Positions 54,303-64,000 of a stretch of 64,000 nucleotides of DNA are shown here, piece after piece. The stretch is from contig BCIA01000005.1 of assembly GCA_001599815.1 (NCBI GenBank), forward strand, positions 2,645,088-2,709,087, written 5' to 3'. Positions within the stretch are counted from its first letter, which is position 1, and each line of letters starts with the position of its first letter. The notes under the pieces were generated by a model. The model saw only the letters and a list, made by a program, of their open reading frames with translations, ran no database searches and was not told where the DNA came from. The DNA comes from Furcasterigmium furcatum. Lineage: Eukaryota; Ascomycota; Sordariomycetes; Glomerellales; Plectosphaerellaceae. The position numbers were made by a program, and so were the translations under genes.

Positions 54303-57199
54303 TCAGTGCCAGGGATTCTGCTGGCCACCCATGAAGCCCTCCTCCAGGGTGCGTTCCTCCAGGTTGCGAATGAAGTCACGGTTCCCCCGGCCGCCCTGCT
54401 GCTGCTGCGCGCGACTACCGCGACGCCCTGAGCGTCCGGGGGTGCTCTCGACCCCAGACATCCCCTCGCCGGGTGGTGGATAGTAGGCCGGGCTGGGTTG
54501 CAGTCTGATCGGCTGGCTGGGATCGAGGTGGCTGGCGACACGCTGGATCGCGGCCGGGATGCCGCTTTGCTGTTGCTCCATCGTGGAGGCTCGCTGGCGG
54601 TTGCCTCGCATGTTGCCCTGCTGAGGGTATAGCCCGCCCTGGTTCAAGTTGCCGTACGGGGCTTGGGGCATCTGCTGCGGGCCTTGCGGCATGACCACCT
54701 GGCCGTATGCATTTGGCTGAGCACCGGCGTAGTTCTGAGGGGGCTGCGCCGAGTGACTAGCGCCCGGCGAATACATGACATTGTTGCCATACATGGGCGC
54801 CTGAGGCGGCGCGTGCCCAGTCTGCGGATACTGTGGTGACATCGAGGCATATGCGCCCTGTTGTGCCGCTGTGTTGGCCTGCGCTTGTGCAGCCTGTGCC
54901 CTTTGCTTGCTCAATGCTTCGGCCTGCTGCTGCTGTTGCGTTCCAGGAGCCGGCGATCGGTTTAGGGAGCTCGACTTGAGGTTCATGGGAGGCACAAAAG
55001 GCCCGGTGAACTTCTGCTGCGTGATGAACGGGTGCAGCTTGGCCTGCTGAGGAGACCATCGCTCGAGCGGGTTGATATTAAGCAATCCTCGGACGAAGTC
55101 GATGAAAGCGATACGATTGTTCATTTCTGTGCATACAATGTCAGTGGGGGTGGTTCGTACATCCGGGGGGAGGGTGGCCCACCTCGGTCGATCTCGCTCT
55201 GCTTCATGTTCTTGCGCGGCATGGGGTAGGTCTTGATGATGTCGGGCAGTGTGTTCGCCGAGAAGTACTTCTTGCTCGGCTGCTCCTTTGTCGAGTGTTC
55301 CCTCGCGTACTGCTCCATGGACTTGAGCTGATACGTACGACGGCCAAACTCGTCCTGCCTCTTCTCAAAAAATTCGCCCGCCTGCTTGCCCATCTCGATC
55401 ATCCAGTTGGGCGGATTACCGAGCATGTCAACTATCCTCGAGACCTGGTTGTACTCGGACGAGCCGGGGAACAGGGGGAGGCCGAGGAATAGTTCAACGA
55501 CGATGCAGCCAAGCGACCACATGTCAATGGCTGACGAGTAGGGCAGCCCGAGCAGGACCTCGGGAGATCGATAGAAGCGGGATTGGATATATGTGTAGAC
55601 CGTCTGCCGCTCGTCGCATGCGGAACCGAAATCGATGATCTTGATAATCGGGCTCTCTAGGTTCTTGAGCAAGATGTTCTCGGGCTTCAAGTCGCAGTGA
55701 ATCAGTCTGGCCTTGTTCAGCAGCGCCAGGCCATTGAGGAGCTGTTGTGCGAAGACGCGCACAAGCGTGGTGCTCAGGCCCCGGAACTGGTTCTGCTTAA
55801 TCAACTCGTACAGGTTGACGCTGAGGAGCTCGAAGACGAGGCACAAGTGCTGCCTGTGAATGAATGTGTCCTTCAGTCGCAGTAAATGGTGATCGTCGTT
55901 CTTGTCGAGCTTAGTGTTGAGCTAGAAAGGGTCAGTCAATTCGGCCGGCGGGCGTGTCGGTGATTGGGGAGCATACCAAGTCCAGAACAGACACCTCCAT
56001 CATGCTCTGGTTAAAGTATGCCGTCCGGTTCTTGATGACCTTGACGGCGACGACCTCTTGGGTCTTCAGGTTCTGGCACTTGACAACCTGGCCGAAGGTT
56101 CCCTGGCCGAGCACGTCGAGGATGAGATATCGGTTCCTGGGTACGGTCTTAGTATGCTTTTCCAGCAGAAAGGGCCGTCCCCGACATCGCATGGGTGAAC
56201 CTACTTGTGACCGGCCTCCTCTGAGCCGAGAATGTCGTTTACATAGAGGATATAGTCACTGTCCTCGTTGTCGAAGCCGTCATTCTTGACGCCCTTGCTC
56301 GGCTTTGTCAGGACTCGGCGGGGGTTTCGTGAGGATTCGTATTTGAAGTTCGGGTTACATATCCTGTAGGTGGCTGGCAGATGGACGGTGAGAGATTGCA
56401 AAGGCTAGGACACGTCAAGTCAGCAGAGAGAATCGCGCGCAAAGGCAGACGAGGGGGCGGGGGGACGACTGACGCTGATGAAGCCTCCCTCGGGGTTCGC
56501 TCTTCGGAAGGCGGGCTGTGCATTGACCTTGGGGTGGAGGTCGTTGGGGCCGCGCAACTTCCTGAACTCGGGAACCGGAGGGACGACGTGACGGCGCGGG
56601 GGAGACTTCGGATCGCTGAAGGACCCGTCCATGTTGGGCTGGGGGAAGGTCTCGTGGCCGGAACCGTAGGGCGAAATGGGCGGCAGTTGCGGAGCTTGCT
56701 GGCGGTTCGAGAAGTAGGAGCTCGAGGGAGTATAGTCCTGCCGCGTGGGTGAATGCCTCTGAGGCGGGCTGCTGTATTGACTCTGGGCAGCCGACTTGGG
56801 AGCGTATGGTGAAGTCGGCGAGAGGGCTTCCATGGGAGAGTAGCGCTGGGCGGCGGCGGAGGGTTCCTGAGACGAGTGAAGATGAGGTGGCCGGTTGCCG
56901 GAAAGCTGAGACTGGTGATGCGGCCTCATGGGGTACTTCATGCTCGCGTAGGGATCTTGGGCATCGTGCATGGGAACGTCACCGTTGCCGTCGCGCATCT
57001 GAGGGGTGGAATTGGGCGAGGCAGCGGAGGAGGCGGCGGGACTCTGATACTGCTGGTCGTACTTGAAGCCGGCGGGGGGTTGGGCCGGGTTCTGGGGAGG
57101 CATCTGGCCGTTGTAGTCTCGAGGCATTTGGGCAGCACCGTTGTATCGTCGCGACGAGGCGCCCGAGTCAGCGTAGCCTTGCTGCCATTGGGGGTCCAT
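54303..57199 (-). CDS. yak1: YAK1-type DYRK dual-specificity protein kinase
   Basis: 882 aa, five exons: 57199-56474, 56404-56205, 56136-55977, 55921-55183 and 55126-54303. The N-terminal 240 residues are Pro/Ser/Gln-rich and disordered. Yak1 homology begins at LPATYRICNPNFKYESSRNPRRVLTKPSKGVKNDGFDNEDSDYILYVND. The kinase domain has LGQGTFGQVVKCQN, VAVKVIKN, HCDLKPENILL and IIDFGSACDERQTVYTYIQSRFYRSPE; the Tyr-Thr-Tyr activation loop is the DYRK signature for tyrosine autophosphorylation. It ends near LNINPLERWSPQQAKLHPF. The tail is Gln/Pro-rich with poly-Q (QQQQQAE). Yak1 restrains growth downstream of PKA/TOR and acts in stress tolerance and development. Introns are 69, 68, 55 and 56 nt, all with proper phase. 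Confidence 0.93.
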
Positions 57200-59255
57200 G
57201 GCAGGCGACAGTGCTGCGGACGAAAAGCCCGCGGGAAGAACTGCCGAGTGTCGAATGAGGCGGTTGACGGGAGGAAGACCGTGTCACTTCTGGATGGCGG
57301 TGGTCGGCACGAGGAAGAAATGGTAGGCTAGACAGGACGAGAGAGGGAATAAAGCGGGAAGTGGAGGTTGGACGAGTCGGTTGGATCGTCGGTCAAAGGA
57401 AATTCGCTTTCGCAAGCGCTGGCGGGATGTTGTCGCTCGCTGATGGCCTCGACGCGTTAGACGTCCGACCGGGTTGGACTGAGCTGAGACCTTGGGAGCT
57501 CGGCGTGGAGAGAATGGCGAATGCGAAAGGAGGGTGAGGAGGACGAGGATTTGGAGCTTTGCTTTCTCTCTTAGGTTCGCAGAGTAGGCCGGGAGGGGAG
57601 GATCCACGTCGGCTCGCGTCTGGGTAGGTCTGCTTGCGTCGACGGGGGGGACTTGGAACTGTGCTGTGCTTGCTGACTGGAAGACTCCGTCCTGTTCAAA
57701 GTGGGCGCCCCAGCGGAAGCTCTCTGGAGCGGGAAGGGGAAAGTTGGACAGGTTCCAAGATTGTGTCGGGGATCAGATGGGCGGGGGACCTGGACGGATT
57801 TGGGGTCGATGAGTGGATGGGTGGATGAGTCCGCCCACCCGCCAGTCAAACCACCTCAATTCAGTGAGGTGGACGGCGCTTGAAGTACATGCTGGCTGGG
57901 CTGTAACCGCAGCGTCAAGCCATCCTTGGTCATGCCCTGAACCTAATGCAGCCCAACTTACCATTAAGTTCGGGGGCCGCGAAAGGTGAACTTTTCACCT
58001 GTGCAACGCCTACCGGGGCTGGGTATTTCCAATGGGGGAAATGAAAAACAAGCTACCTTTCCCATGGGCGACGGATATTTCCATGTCAACGACTTGAATT
58101 GGGCCGCGTCGGCCCAATCTAATGCCCATCATCATGGATCATCACTCGATCCATCCTGGGCAATTCATCCACAAGGCTATCGCGAACACGACTCGCGTCT
58201 CTCTTGCATTCCCCAAGGCTTGTCGCGGGTGAGACAAGCAGACTGCCGGCCTGGCAGCACATTTTTGTATTACATTGTCCCCTCGGCATCCTCCGTCTTG
58301 CCATGTGCGTGCGGGTTCGTCGGCCTGGTCATTGTGTAATTATCTGAGCTGTCATTTTCAACAAGTTCGGGGTTTCTGCCGCCTTGCAGACGAGAGTCAA
58401 TTCATTAATTACCAGCCCCTCTTCCTTTTCTGTCCGCAGATTCTAAGATTCCGGGCGTGTGCATCCATCCGTGGAGATGGATGCATGCGTGGGTGGTCAG
58501 TTGTGCTCAACACTGCTTCTGTTGACGGCACACAGTGCATGCCCAAGTAACACAACTATCGTGTCATCTTCGTTGTTATCCCACCACCTCCTTCAAGCCT
58601 AGCATAACATCTTGACAATTTGCTACCAGAGCCAGTCATGTCTTCTCGTCCAGGTGATGGACGTCGCATCCTCGACCAGACAAACATAATCTTCCTCATT
58701 CACTGCCCACCAGCGTCACAGACGCGGCAGCATCGTAATACGTACTCGGATTTCCAATGGTCGTAAATTCGTCAAGCGCCAGGCCCACCCTCCTCCCCTC
58801 CTCACAGCAAGGAAAAGGGAAACACTCCAGGCTACCTAAGCAGCGTCAAGAGAACCAAGACAAGCAAGTTGGCCAACCTAGGCGGAGCAGCAGGACTTTT
58901 CTTTCGGGGGGCGCACATAAGAAACCCCACGACTACAACAAGAGAGAAAAGGGACGCGCTCATGACAATGAGGAAACATGCTTTGGGAATCACTGGTGTA
59001 AGGCTGGTAGACAGACAGACAGAGATGAGAAGAAGATAAAGTACGACAATGATGAGTAGAAGCCGAGAAGAAAGTTCATGGTCAGTACCCCTTTGCAGAT
59101 CGTTGTCGTCCCTCCGACCCTCCCAAGCAAAGCAAGCATTTCATGTCTTATTCCTTCATGAACTGTCGAGGAACTGAGACTCCAGGGAAAACATGGATCG
59201 GGGACAAAGAACGAGACAACTTGCGCTGCGACGTCGAATTCAACAATCGTGGCTC
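57200..59255. other. Intergenic: yak1 leader and promoter, pub1 3' flank
   Basis: About 2 kb. From 57200 to roughly 57850 it is probably the yak1 leader and promoter. The rest shows short frames (for example 57986-58339) that start with non-ATG codons. No gene supported. Confidence 0.45.
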
Positions 59256-60923
59256 CTAGCCCTGGTATCCGCCGAAGCCGTTGTTGTAGGCCTGACCCTG
59301 AGGGCCCTGGGTCCACTGGCCGCCGGCGGGCTGCTGGCCGCGCCCATAGCCGCCAGCGCTCTGCGGGCCACCGTAGCCCATGGGCTGCCCGCCGTATCCA
59401 GCGGGAGACTGCGCGCCAGGGCCGGCGAAGTTACCGGGCTGGCCTCCGTATTGGCCTTCTAAAGTCAGATCAGGAATCGCGCATACACATAAGGACGGCC
59501 CTCTGCTTACCGCTGTATTGCGGGAAGTACGCCGTGGGCGTGCCGGGATAGCCAGGACCAGAGGCGCTCTGGGGGCTGTAGCCCTGCTGGGTAGGATCAA
59601 AGTTACCGCCGCCAGGGGTGGGTGTCTTGTCCTTGCCCCACTAAATGAAAATCAGTACCCAGTCTAGGTCAGGAGTACTCGTCACCAGGGGGGAACTCAC
59701 GCTGCACTTGAGAGGGCGTCCGTTGACGTTGTACCCGTTCATTTGGCAGATAGCCATGGCGGCAGCCTCGTGGCTCTCCATCTTAATGAAGGCGAAGCCG
59801 CGATCGGCCTGGAAGCGGGACTCGACGACAAAGCCGAAGTTCTGGAACAGAGGCACAACATCGTTGGGTGTCGTGTAAGGGGTCAGGTTTCCGACGTAGC
59901 AAGTTGTCTGCCAGCTGGGGGTCTGAGAAAGAATCATCTCGTAGCTGGCCATGCCGTGAGCGGGGAACTGATGATGGCCGAAGGGCGTCGTGGGGGTCAT
60001 GCCCATCGCCGACATCGCTTGCTGTTGAGCAATGGACGGCTGGCCCTTCTGGTTAGCCCAGTTGCAGCGGATGGCACGAGAACCCAGCCACTCGCCGTCC
60101 ATGGAGCTCAGGGCTTTCTCAGCATCGGGTCGGTCGCGGAAAGCGACGAAGCCGTACCCGCGGGATCGGCCAGTCTTCATGTCCCACATGACACGAGCCT
60201 CGGAGACGGAACCGAAGGCTGAAAAGGCTTGTTGAAGCACTTCATCATTGACCTCATTGGACAGGTCACCAACAAAGATGTGGAAATGGTTGGAAGTGTC
60301 CTCCTTGTTGGTGGTGTTGGACTGGTAGGCCCAGTTGACGCGGATTTCCTGGCCAGCGCATTAGATATAAAACCAACATTTACGGAGGTCGAGTTCCACG
60401 TACGGACTGGTGAACACGACGGCCGTTGAGGGTTTGCATAGCGCGCTCGGCCGCGCCTGGATCATCATACTCGACGAAACCATAGTTGTACCCCTTTTGC
60501 TATCACAACTGTCAGCATAGGATCGAGAAATAACGCCTAACAACAGGCAGGTTGGGTTCTTCAGGACGGGGGATGACTTGCGTTCTTGTCTGGGATGATC
60601 TTGACACTCTGAACATGACCGGTAGTCTCGAAGATCTGTCGAAGAACATCTTCGGTGACACGCTGGTCCAGTCCGCCGACATACAATGCGCGCTTGTTAG
60701 GCTCAGGAGCAGCACGTCGGCCGAAACCACCGGCGCTGCTGGGGGACATGACTTTGTCGACACCAGACATCGGGGAGGTGATGGCCGTGGGGATCGGGTT
60801 GTTGTTCTGAGGGATGTGCAGGGGAGGAGGAGGCTTCTGGCCATTCTCAAAGCCCGGTGCACCCTGGTTGCCCTGGGGCGGAGCAGGCAGCTGGGCTGCG
60901 TTGGGAGCGGTGCCGTCGGCCAT
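59256..60923 (-). CDS. pub1: TIA1/PUB1-family RNA-binding protein, three RRMs
   Basis: 472 aa, five exons: 60923-60582, 60499-60404, 60348-59701, 59640-59511 and 59458-59256. RRM1 has KRALYVGGLDQRVTEDVLRQIF and GYNYGFVEYDDPGAAERAM. RRM2 has HFHIFVGDLS and RSRGYGFVAFRDRPDAEKAL. RRM3 has TTCYVGNLTPYTT, RGFAFIKMESHEAAAMAI. The Gln/Gly/Tyr-rich C-terminus (GYGGQPMGYGGPQ, GYGRGQQPAGG) is prion-like. These proteins bind U/AU-rich RNA, stabilise mRNAs and enter stress granules. The first intron (60581-60500) appears to use a GC donor (AAC|GCAAGT) with branch GCTGAC and acceptor GATAG; no GT site nearby gives the correct phase. The start ATG at 60923 gives MADGTAPNAAQ. Confidence 0.92.
60500..60581 (-). 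other. GC-AG intron in pub1
   Basis: Donor GCAAGT after IIPDKN, branch ATGCTGAC, acceptor GTGATAG, 82 nt, phase 0. The only nearby GT (GTCATC) leaves the RRM1 frame broken. Confidence 0.7.
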
Positions 60924-62596
60924 TGTGTCTGACTTGAGGCGCAACACGTCCTAGATGTGCAGGAGCAGTGTGGTATCTGAGGAGCCCGGCGAAGGGTGGA
61001 ATAGGACGATGGGGTCGGTCAGGGAGCAATGAAGTCACCCCAAATTTTCTGCTTAGTCGCTTTGAACTAAGCAAAAGGCGCCCGATGCAGTTGACAGAAG
61101 ACGTCTCGGATGTTTGTCCTGAGAGGCGCGGGAGGAGGCGATCGTCGGGATTGTAGGAGAATGCGCAAACAGCGAAGGAGCAACAGCTGGTACTCGGGGC
61201 GCGATCGTTCGTGACTCGTTACCGAAAGGATGCACGGAGCTCAGATAGTTAAGGAATACTACCGAAGGGTCGATTCGCAACGGTCGACGGGCTGCGGATG
61301 ATGGACGAGACGAGAAACGGCTGCAGACGAGAGGGACGACGAGATGAAGAGCAAGACGATGCCGAGACTCTGACTGACGTGACGGATGGTGATGATTATG
61401 ATTGGAAAGAGAAACGCAGACAAACCAAGTCGGAGAGGAAAAAGGAAACGGACTCGGAAAGCCCTCCAACAAGTTGTAGCACGCTTGACCCTCCGGACTG
61501 CTTTTCGAGATGGGATGGGGATGGAGAGAAAAGAAGATGTAGTGGAGGAGGGGACACTGGATGATGGGACGGAAAGTGGAGTGCGCTTGCCCAAGACGCC
61601 GGTGGAGAGGGTCTGCCAGTCAAAAGGACGTGTTTGGGTGAAGCGGTTGAGGTACCTGAATGACTCGGCGGGCCGCGCCCTCGAGGGCGAGTCCCGGACC
61701 CGGCGGGCACTAACAACGATATCAGTTCCTTAAGCGAGGGCGCTAACTGCACATGGGATGGCGTCGATAGCCAGGGCGTTGGACCCCCAGAAATGAGGTG
61801 CCAAATGATGCCACCGGGGTGGGACCGCACCCAAGCTCCCGTCTCCTTCAGCATTCTCACCTATCCAATTGACATGCAGTCGAGAGGTCCTCTCCTTTCT
61901 CCAAGCGCCGCCTCCCAAGGCCGTCCAGGTTTTGCATGAATCAAGGAACAGGAGGGAGAAGCGTCGCTGCACTGGACGAGGCACAACCGCTGGCCGACTT
62001 GACACATCTGACACCTACCTCATTTTGATTATCCACCGAAGCTCAATGCACCAAATTGAGGCGCCAGATCGTCGACAGGGAGCTCCCAGGTTGCCCCAAG
62101 ATGGCGCTTGGACTTCACCTTCGGCAGCTGCTCCCATAAGCCAACTCCGAGTTGACAGGCCGGCATTGTCTCAGGATATACATTCATCAGTCTGTGCTGA
62201 GCATCTTGACATCCCAGGTTCTCCACATGCCACACCGCAGCTTGCATAACGAACATGATGAATGCCCACGTGGATGATAAGGTCGACTCGGTTATCACTT
62301 GCTTTCGACTCAAGATGACCCGGAAGCCTCGACGCTTGGAGATGTCCGCTGACACCCTTCAGAGCCAGCATTAAGTGTCCGCGGCGTCCGGGTAAAGTGC
62401 AGCTCGTTTGTTTGTCTGCAGCTGTCCGTTGTGGCACATGGGCATGACTACCAAGCGATCGTCTCCCTGACGGGACAGCGATGTAATGATTTCTTGACAG
62501 CCTGTCTGGATGGGTTCCAGTAGCTGCTCAGGTCAACCAGCCATGCCGGCGTCCAAGAGAACATTCTGCATCCAGCCGCATGGAAGTTGAAGAACC

Positions 62597-62621
62597 TACC
62601 TACTGAGTAGGTTGGTAGTTA
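62597..62621. repeat. Inverted repeat ACCTAC...GTAGGT
   Basis: ACCTACCTACT and AGTAGGTTGGT are near-complementary arms around a GAG centre, upstream of the leucyl-tRNA synthetase gene. Similar TACCTAGGTA-type blocks occur near 5270, 18125 and 22450. Confidence 0.5.
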
Positions 62622-62767
62622 GGGAGTTTAGAAAATGGGATCGATTTTCCTCCCTTTTCAGCTCTCTCACGGCAGTGTTCGCCGTCCTTAAGGTGTGGAG
62701 GTCACGTGATGTGCGAGAGGTTGACCCCACTTCAGGGGAAGGCGCTCCTGTGTCGGTGCAGGGACTC

Positions 62768-62773
62768 TGACTC
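62768..62773 (+). promoter_or_regulatory. Possible cross-pathway-control (Gcn4/CPC1) element TGACTC
   Basis: The TGACTC half-consensus lies about 165 nt upstream of the synthetase ATG. Gcn4/CPC1 controls amino-acid and some aminoacyl-tRNA synthetase genes. A single hexamer is weak evidence. Confidence 0.25.
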
Positions 62774-62935
62774 TTCGGGGCCAAGTCACTCGGGACTACC
62801 CCGCCATGCCCGCCGCCGCCATTTTGATCCTCTCGGCGCCATAACTTCACCAGAAAAATTCCCTTCCCGAGAAGTGCAAACACGGCGGTTTCGTGGTGAT
62901 CCTTGAGACTCGGTCGGTCTCGCCAACACATCATC

Positions 62936-64000
62936 ATGCCTCCCGCTACCGGCACTCAAACCATTGCGATGCATCCCCCCGCGGATCCAAGCCAAGCTAC
63001 CCTCCAAATCCAGAATGTACGGCGTGTTGCCCCACCATAGCATCCCTTCCGACCAACTCGCGGCGATGGTGACTAACGGGAGCGGTGACAGACCGAGAAG
63101 CGCGATACCCTCGTCGAGTACGAGAAGCGATACCAGCAAGAATGGGCCGACGCCAAGCTGTTCGAGTTCGACGCCCCCACCGAGAACCAGTCCGAAACTC
63201 CCAAGTTCTTCGGCACCATGGCCTACCCCTATATGAACGGCACCCTCCACGCTGGCCATGCTTTTACGACGTCCAAGATTGGTGAGCGACCGACAAGCTT
63301 CTGCATACAATACAGCGAGTGTGTTTGGCTAATGGCGTACTCAGAGTTCGGCACTGGCTTCGCCAGGATGCAGGGAAGGCGGTCCCTCTTCCCCCAGGGC
63401 TTCCACTGCAGTGGCATGCCCATTAAGGCTGCTGCTGACAAGCTAGCTCGAGAGATGGAACTGTTTGGTCCCAAGTTTGAGGGATACAAGGAGGAGGAGG
63501 AGGCCGCTGCTGTGAAGGAGGATCCCAAGACCAAGACGGATCTGAGCAAGTTTGGCGGGTCCAAGAGCAAGGCCGTCGCGAAGACTGGAGCGGTCAAGTA
63601 TCAGTTCCAGGTACGGAACCTCACGCCCTTCGCGCACCCTTGGAGGCTCGTGAACTGACAGCAGCACGCACCGATATAGATCATGGCCGCCCTTGGCATT
63701 CCCCTTGAGGACATTGCCAATTTCGCCGACCCTGCGTACTGGTTGACATACTTCCCCAAGCTGTGCCGCGAAGGTATGGTAGCGAGGTTGTCCAAGATCA
63801 AGATGGATTTTATAACTAACAGCGCATCACAGACCTTACTGCTCTCGGCTGCCGCATTGACTGGCGCAGGTCCATGGTCACGACGGATGCGAACCCCTTC
63901 TACGACCGCTTCGTCAGCTGGCAGATGACTCGTCTCAAGGAGTTGAGCAAGGTCAAGTTTGGCAAACGCTACACTGTTTACAGGCATGTCTTGCCCTCTG
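62936..64000 (+). CDS. cdc60: Cytosolic leucyl-tRNA synthetase, 5' part (runs off the window)
   Basis: Class I synthetase charging tRNA-Leu, truncated at the window edge. Exons: 62936-63016, 63092-63281, 63345-63610, 63680-63773 and from 63833. Landmarks: RDTLVEYEKRYQQEW, the class I HIGH-type signature in PYMNGTLHAGHA, then EFGTGFARMQGRRSLFPQGFHCSGMPIKAAADKL, the fungal/archaeal-type insert KTDLSKFGGSKSKA, and DLTALGCRIDWRRSMVTTDANPFYDRFVSWQM. The last exon probably ends at 63983 with a GC donor (TACAG|GCATGT), because the family continues Tyr-Ser after GKRYTVY. Intron 1 starts GTACGG and ends GTGACAG; all junctions keep frame. It is divergent from pub1. Confidence 0.93.

Larger units (their letters stand above)
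60924..62935. other. Divergent 2-kb promoter region of pub1 and leucyl-tRNA synthetase
   Basis: No gene supported. The pub1 leader probably extends to about 61100-61500. A TGACTC element lies at 62768-62773. ACCTACCTACTGAGTAGGTTGGTAG at 62597-62621 is a partial inverted repeat. Confidence 0.45.

Overview
The window is nuclear DNA of a filamentous ascomycete (Pezizomycotina, probably a Sordariomycete). The coding strands favour C-ending codons. Nearly every gene is split by 48-80-nt introns with GT(A/G)NGT donors, CTAAC/CTGAC branch sites and NAG acceptors. The gene set is typical of the group: a PTH11-like receptor, fungal INSIG, a DUF1749 hydrolase and an Ark1-type kinase. There are no rRNA, tRNA, transposon, CRISPR or prokaryotic features that I can support. 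I placed exon borders by eye, using reading-frame phase and family conservation.

Layout. 1-7240: a C2H2 zinc-finger regulator behind a long GGAC-rich leader, a tiny conserved Cys-rich protein (68 aa, two exons), and a seven-helix PTH11-like protein. 7513-17631: a DUF1749 alpha/beta hydrolase, TTI1 (PIKK co-chaperone), an Ark1/Prk1-type kinase and MAK11 (60S biogenesis). 19071-24483: an INSIG-family membrane protein and a double-RING/LON-domain protein. 25299-33167: a THO-complex THOC1/Hpr1 subunit carrying a C-terminal guanylate-kinase domain, head-to-head with the spliceosomal helicase Aquarius. 35864-40724: eIF4G. 42053-48237: DNA polymerase alpha catalytic subunit and adenine deaminase. 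48848-53182: a broken 5-formyl-THF cyclo-ligase-like gene, a mitochondrial PPR protein and an RRM protein. 54303-64000: the DYRK kinase YAK1, the TIA1/PUB1 RNA-binding protein, and the 5' part of cytosolic leucyl-tRNA synthetase, which runs off the window.

This is core, mostly housekeeping sequence and not a secondary-metabolite or accessory island. Many of the genes serve RNA metabolism: THOC1, Aquarius, PUB1, eIF4G, MAK11, LeuRS, the PPR protein and the RRM protein. I see no convincing new multi-gene system. The observations most worth a second look are the THOC1-guanylate-kinase fusion and its shared promoter with Aquarius, two genes with single-base frame disruptions, several stop-free introns of length divisible by three (one of 381 nt in eIF4G), two GC-donor introns, a pair of MluI cell-cycle boxes upstream of POL1, and the tiny Cys-rich gene.
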